Shown: positions 26,405-29,284 of the stretch, piece after piece
Layout of the letters: the number at the start of each line of letters is the position of its first letter
Numbering within the stretch: the stretch's first letter is position 1
Program-made: the position numbers and the translations under genes
Assembly: GCA_035504175.1 (NCBI GenBank)
Contig: DATJSJ010000170.1
Span: 1 to 29,284 of the forward strand
Length of the DNA stretch: 29,284 bases
Origin: DATJSJ01 sp035504175
GTDB lineage: Bacteria > Pseudomonadota > Alphaproteobacteria > Acetobacterales > Acetobacteraceae
Reading direction: 5' to 3'
Notes under the pieces: model-generated
Seen by the model: the letters and a program-made list of their open reading frames with translations, nothing else
What the model was told of the DNA's origin: nothing
Databases searched by the model: none

Positions 26405-26436
26405 GCGTCGCGGCGCCGACGTTGCCGCCGCGACGC
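26405..26436 (+). terminator. Hairpin after phaA
   Basis: GCGTCGCGGCG at 26405-26415 pairs perfectly with CGCCGCGACGC at 26426-26436 across a 10-nt loop, starting 9 nt after the phaA stop. There is no T-run, so it is a probable terminator by position. The rest of the 269-nt gap to the epimerase gene has no gene or clear promoter that I can support. Confidence 0.55.
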
Positions 26437-26665
26437 ACCACCGTCCGATCATCACGTCGCTCGCAATAGCGATCCGACTCGAGCAAACGGGCGACGCGTA
26501 AGGCCACGGCGTCCGCATTGCGGAGACATCAAATCATGGCGCGCGCGTGGTCCGCGCGCGCGTCCGGTGCTACGCCAGTCCTGCCGGCAGGCAGATCGAC
26601 GGCGCATGGCGGCGTCGACTGCGTGACGGCACTGCTGGGGGGAACCGACGTCCAGGACACGCCCC

Positions 26666-27871
26666 ATGAGATACCAATCCCGACCGCGATCCTCCCTGCC
26701 TGCGTTGGCGATCGGCGCCGCAGCAATCTCGCTCGGCATGCTAGCCGCGGTGCCAGCCGATGCCGCGATGATCAGCAGCGCACCGTACGGCAAGCTGCCA
26801 GATGGGCAGACGATCGATCGCTACACGATGCGCAACGACCACGACATGACAGTGACCTTCATTAACCTGGGTGGCTGCATCACCGCGATCGACGTGCCCG
26901 ACCGCCGCGGCGACGTCGCCGATGTCGTGCTCGGCTATCCCGGCCTCTCCGGCTACGATTCCGACAACACCTATTTCGGTGCGATCATCGGGCGCTACGC
27001 CAATCGCATCGCCAAGGGCACCTTCACGCTCGACGGCAAGACCTACCATCTGCCGATCAACAATGGCGTCAATTCGCTGCACGGTGGCACCAGCGGCTTC
27101 AACCTACAGGTCTGGAAGGTCGCGCCGCACACCGTGCCGGACGGCGTCGCCGCCACTCTCACCTACACGAGTCCGGACGGGCAGGACGGCTATCCCGGCA
27201 CCATGCACGTCACGGTGACCTACACGCTGGAGGATTCCAACGCGTTGCGCATCGACTACCAGGCGACGACCGACAAGCCGACCGTCATCAACCTGACCAA
27301 CCATTCCTATTTCAATCTCGGCGGCAACGGCTCGGGCTCGGCGCTGCACCAGATGGTGCAGATCAACGCCGATTCGTACACGCCGACCGACGCGACCCAG
27401 ATCCCGACCGGGCAGATCGAGCCGGTGGCCGGCACGCCGATGGATTTCCGCAAGCTGCATCCGATCGATGCCGAGATCGATGCGCCGTTCCACCAGCTCG
27501 TGCTGGCGCACGGCTACGACCACAACTGGGTGCTGAACAAGTCGAAGCCGGGTGAACTGACCTTCGCCGCCCGCGCCTATTCGCCGAAGACCGGCCGCAT
27601 TCTCGACGTCTATACGACGCAGCCGGGGATTCAGCTCTATACCTCCAATTACATCAACGGCTCGCTGATCGGCTCCTCCGGCACGGTCTACCGCCAGGGT
27701 GCCGCCTATACGTTCGAGACGCAGCACTTCCCGGATTCGCCGAATCATCCTAATTTCCCATCGACCGAACTGGATCCGGGGCAGGTGTTCCACTCGACCA
27801 CGATCTTCCGCTTCTCGACCGACACGCACGGCGCGCCGGAATCGATGCCGGCGGCGGCGCCGGCCGGTTGA
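26666..27871 (+). CDS. galM: Secreted aldose 1-epimerase (mutarotase)
   Basis: This 401-residue enzyme interconverts alpha and beta anomers of aldoses. Unusually for a mutarotase, it has a clear Sec signal peptide (hydrophobic 12-28, VPADAAM cleavage region near 34), so it is periplasmic or secreted. Catalytic and binding residues are His 139 (NSLHGG), His 213 (NHSYFNLGG) and the base Glu 352 (YTFETQHFPD). FGAIIGRYANRIA and the GYDHNWVLN region also fit galactose mutarotase. The ATG at 26666 starts the signal peptide but lacks a strong ribosome site. A Pro/Ala-rich tail follows the domain. The hairpin at 27931-27961 follows it. Confidence 0.93.
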   Translation: MRYQSRPRSSLPALAIGAAAISLGMLAAVPADAAMISSAPYGKLPDGQTIDRYTMRNDHDMTVTFINLGGCITAIDVPDRRGDVADVVLGYPGLSGYDSDNTYFGAIIGRYANRIAKGTFTLDGKTYHLPINNGVNSLHGGTSGFNLQVWKVAPHTVPDGVAATLTYTSPDGQDGYPGTMHVTVTYTLEDSNALRIDYQATTDKPTVINLTNHSYFNLGGNGSGSALHQMVQINADSYTPTDATQIPTGQIEPVAGTPMDFRKLHPIDAEIDAPFHQLVLAHGYDHNWVLNKSKPGELTFAARAYSPKTGRILDVYTTQPGIQLYTSNYINGSLIGSSGTVYRQGAAYTFETQHFPDSPNHPNFPSTELDPGQVFHSTTIFRFSTDTHGAPESMPAAAPAG

Positions 27872-27930
27872 GCGGCGGCCGGTTGGACGGGCGGATGCAC
27901 AAGGGCCCGACTTCGCCTGCGTGACCGGAT

Positions 27931-27961
27931 CCGGCGCCGCCGGCCCGCCCGGCGGCGCCGG
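27931..27961 (+). terminator. 13-bp hairpin after the epimerase gene
   Basis: CCGGCGCCGCCGG at 27931-27943 is exactly inverse to CCGGCGGCGCCGG at 27949-27961, with a 5-nt loop. It lies 60 nt after the galM stop and 43 nt before the next start. The stem is very stable but no T-run follows. Confidence 0.6.
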
Positions 27962-27972
27962 GCCCAACCCGG

Positions 27973-27992
27973 CGGGCGATCGCGATCGCCCG
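27973..27992. promoter_or_regulatory. 20-bp perfect palindrome just upstream of the phosphotransferase gene
   Basis: CGGGCGATCGCGATCGCCCG is fully self-complementary. Its centre is 21-22 nt before the GTG at 28004, so a bound protein would overlap the start region. It may be an operator, or a structural palindrome paired functionally with the terminator hairpin just before it. Confidence 0.35.
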
Positions 27993-28003
27993 GCCCCCGC
28001 AAC

Positions 28004-28999
28004 GTGCGGCAGGGCTGGCGGCGCGAGCACCAGCCCCTCGCCCTCGATGCGGCGGCGGTCGCGGAGCTGATCGCGGAAGCGGTTCCCGGCGCCACGATTT
28101 GCGGCTTCGACCCCGTCGTCGGCGGGATTTCCAACACCAATCTGCGCGTCGATCTGGCCGGCGGGCGGGGGCGCGTCCTGCTTCGCCTCTATCAGGGCGA
28201 TCCCGCCCGGGCGGCGCGCGAGGCGGCACTGGCGCGGTCGCTGCGTGCGCGAGGCGTTCCGCTGCCGCGGCTGCTGCATGCCGCCGGGCCCGATCCGCGA
28301 ATCGGGCATCACCCCAGTCTTCCCTGGGCGGTGTTCGACTGGATCGAGGGGACGTCGCTCGATCAGGCGGCGCGGGATTGCGACGGCGACGTGCTGGCGG
28401 CGCTGGGGGCGGCGGTCGGCGGCGCGGCGGCGGCAATCCACGCGGTCACCTTTCCCCGCCACGGCTTCCTCGATGCGGCGCTGGACGTGGCGGCGCCGGT
28501 GGATTTCGACGCCAGGGCGCTATGCGGCTTCCTCCGGACGCGGCTGCTGGACGGGTCGGGCGGCACACGCCTCGGCCGGCGGCTTACCCGCCGGCTGCTC
28601 GAGGTCGCGAAGCGCGAGGCGGGCCGGCTGGCTGACTGGCCGCACCCGCCCTGCCTCGTGCATGGCGACTTCAACCCGACCAACATTCTGGTCGCGGCGC
28701 GGCCGGAAGGCTGGGACGTGGCGGCAGTGCTCGACTGGGAGTGGGCGATCAGCGGGCCGCCGGCCCTCGATTTCGGCAATTTGCTGCGGCCGGCGCTGGG
28801 GATGCGGCCGGATTTCGTCGCCGGGCTGGCGCGCGGCTATCGCGCCGCCGGCGGCGCACTGCCGCCTGACTGGCGCGCCATCGCCCGCCTCGCCGATCTG
28901 TTCGCCTGGGCCGACATACTCGGCCGGCCGGCGATCGATCCGGCGGTCCTGGCCGATGCGCGGCGGGTGGTGCGCGCGACGCTGCGGCTCGGCGCCTGA
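28004..28999 (+). CDS. APH-family phosphotransferase (aminoglycoside phosphotransferase/choline-kinase fold)
   Basis: This 331-residue kinase-like protein has the catalytic loop HGDFNPTNILV, with His 220, Asp 222 as base and Asn 227, and the metal-binding AVLDWEWA with Asp 244. The N-lobe shows GGISNTNLRV (glycine loop, 40-49) and VLLRLYQGD, and the inter-lobe hinge is AVFDWIEGTSLD. This is the broad APH/choline-kinase superfamily. The substrate, whether a small alcohol, amino-sugar or homoserine-like compound, cannot be told from sequence, and a resistance role is not implied. The start is GTG at 28004. It is 132 nt downstream of galM on the same strand, but the hairpin and palindrome suggest separate transcription. 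Confidence 0.85.
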   Translation: MRQGWRREHQPLALDAAAVAELIAEAVPGATICGFDPVVGGISNTNLRVDLAGGRGRVLLRLYQGDPARAAREAALARSLRARGVPLPRLLHAAGPDPRIGHHPSLPWAVFDWIEGTSLDQAARDCDGDVLAALGAAVGGAAAAIHAVTFPRHGFLDAALDVAAPVDFDARALCGFLRTRLLDGSGGTRLGRRLTRRLLEVAKREAGRLADWPHPPCLVHGDFNPTNILVAARPEGWDVAAVLDWEWAISGPPALDFGNLLRPALGMRPDFVAGLARGYRAAGGALPPDWRAIARLADLFAWADILGRPAIDPAVLADARRVVRATLRLGA

Positions 29000-29008
29000 C
29001 GGGCCGGC

Positions 29009-29284
29009 TCAGCCGGGCGGCGCCAGGGTGGGGTCGTTCGGCGGCGCCGGCACGCCGCCCTTGGTCAGCCGGCCGACCACGCCCGGCATGAATTCGGCAA
29101 GCTGTCCCAGCACCTCATCCGGTGCCATGCCCAGCTGCGCGGTGAGGCGCTCGATCTGCTCCTCGCCGAGCACGCGCTGAAGCTGGGTCGCGGTGACTGG
29201 CAGGTCGGGTGCCTCGCTCGCCCATGAGTCCGCGACGTTGCCGAGGCCGGCGGCCCTGAACCGGGCGAACAATCCCTCCAGCCC
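29009..29284 (-). CDS. YidB-like (DUF937) protein, 3' part
   Basis: The last 91 residues are visible; the frame stays open to the window edge, so the start is outside. The visible part starts GLEGLFARFRAAGLGNVADSW, whose GLxxLxxxFxxxGLGxxxxSW pattern is typical of YidB/DUF937 proteins. VTATQLQRVLGEEQIERLTAQ and MAPDEVLGQLAEFMPGVVGRLT follow, then a Pro-rich end. YidB proteins are small helical proteins of unknown function. The gene converges on the phosphotransferase gene with only 9 nt between their ends. Confidence 0.85.
   Translation of the reverse strand, partial: GLEGLFARFRAAGLGNVADSWASEAPDLPVTATQLQRVLGEEQIERLTAQLGMAPDEVLGQLAEFMPGVVGRLTKGGVPAPPNDPTLAPPG

Noticed and set aside
27976..27989. 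Overlapping GCGATCGC octamers resembling HIP1.
   Set aside because: HIP1 is a cyanobacterial repeat; here the octamers are just part of one palindrome in a G+C-rich genome.

Overview
This is ordinary-looking chromosome from a very G+C-rich alphaproteobacterium, most likely in the Rhodospirillales and plausibly Acetobacteraceae. That assignment is inferred from the parAB-holA-lptE-leuS-DUF3576 order, a PhaR-type PHA regulator, a cyanide-insensitive-type bd oxidase carrying a DUF2474 microprotein, an NDUFS6-type zinc-finger protein beside polA, and a YidB-type protein. Composition was judged by eye. I see no transposase, integrase, phage gene, CRISPR array or rRNA.

Layout. 1-1457 (+): the end of parA and all of parB, overlapping by 4 nt. 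1518-6664 (-): a housekeeping block of holA, lptE, leuS, a tiny YXWXPGHW lipoprotein and a DUF3576 lipoprotein, converging on parB across a double hairpin. 6931-8289 (-): an outer-membrane porin with a strong intrinsic terminator. 8543-9145 (-) and 9144-9842 (+): a degenerate ThiE/TenI-like gene and the PLP-homeostasis gene yggS, diverging with start codons that share two bases. 9990-11882 (+): the potassium transporter kup. 11949-14151: a small unknown (+), then a GYD-domain protein, a secreted two-cysteine protein and an SDR oxidoreductase (all -). 14507-15673 (-): tRNA-Arg(CCG) downstream of a lipoprotein alpha/beta hydrolase. 15788-18808 (+): a zinc-finger microprotein and polA. 19128-21894 (+): cydA, cydB and a DUF2474 microprotein. 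21904-22021: an AT-rich composite inverted repeat. 22051-23349 (-): a PraR-like XRE regulator and phaR. 23569-26396 (+): a short coiled-coil protein, an overlapping PhaC-like synthase/hydrolase, and phaA thiolase. 26666-28999 (+): a secreted aldose 1-epimerase and an APH-family phosphotransferase. 29009-29284 (-): a partial YidB-like gene.

How the genes work together. parAB act in chromosome segregation. The leuS-lptE-holA block joins translation, outer-membrane LPS assembly and replication genes in tight overlap. The 22-26 kb section reads as a polyhydroxyalkanoate module: phaA makes acetoacetyl-CoA, the PhaC-like protein with its small partner could polymerise, and PhaR responds to granules. 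No phaB reductase is in the window. CydAB plus DUF2474 forms a quinol oxidase.

No clearly new multi-gene system is evident. The features most worth a second look are the overlapping coiled-coil/PhaC-like pair, the degenerate ThiE-like protein with its CATG divergent start, the DUF2474 microprotein, the 118-bp symmetric repeat, and several strong dyads in intergenic DNA.
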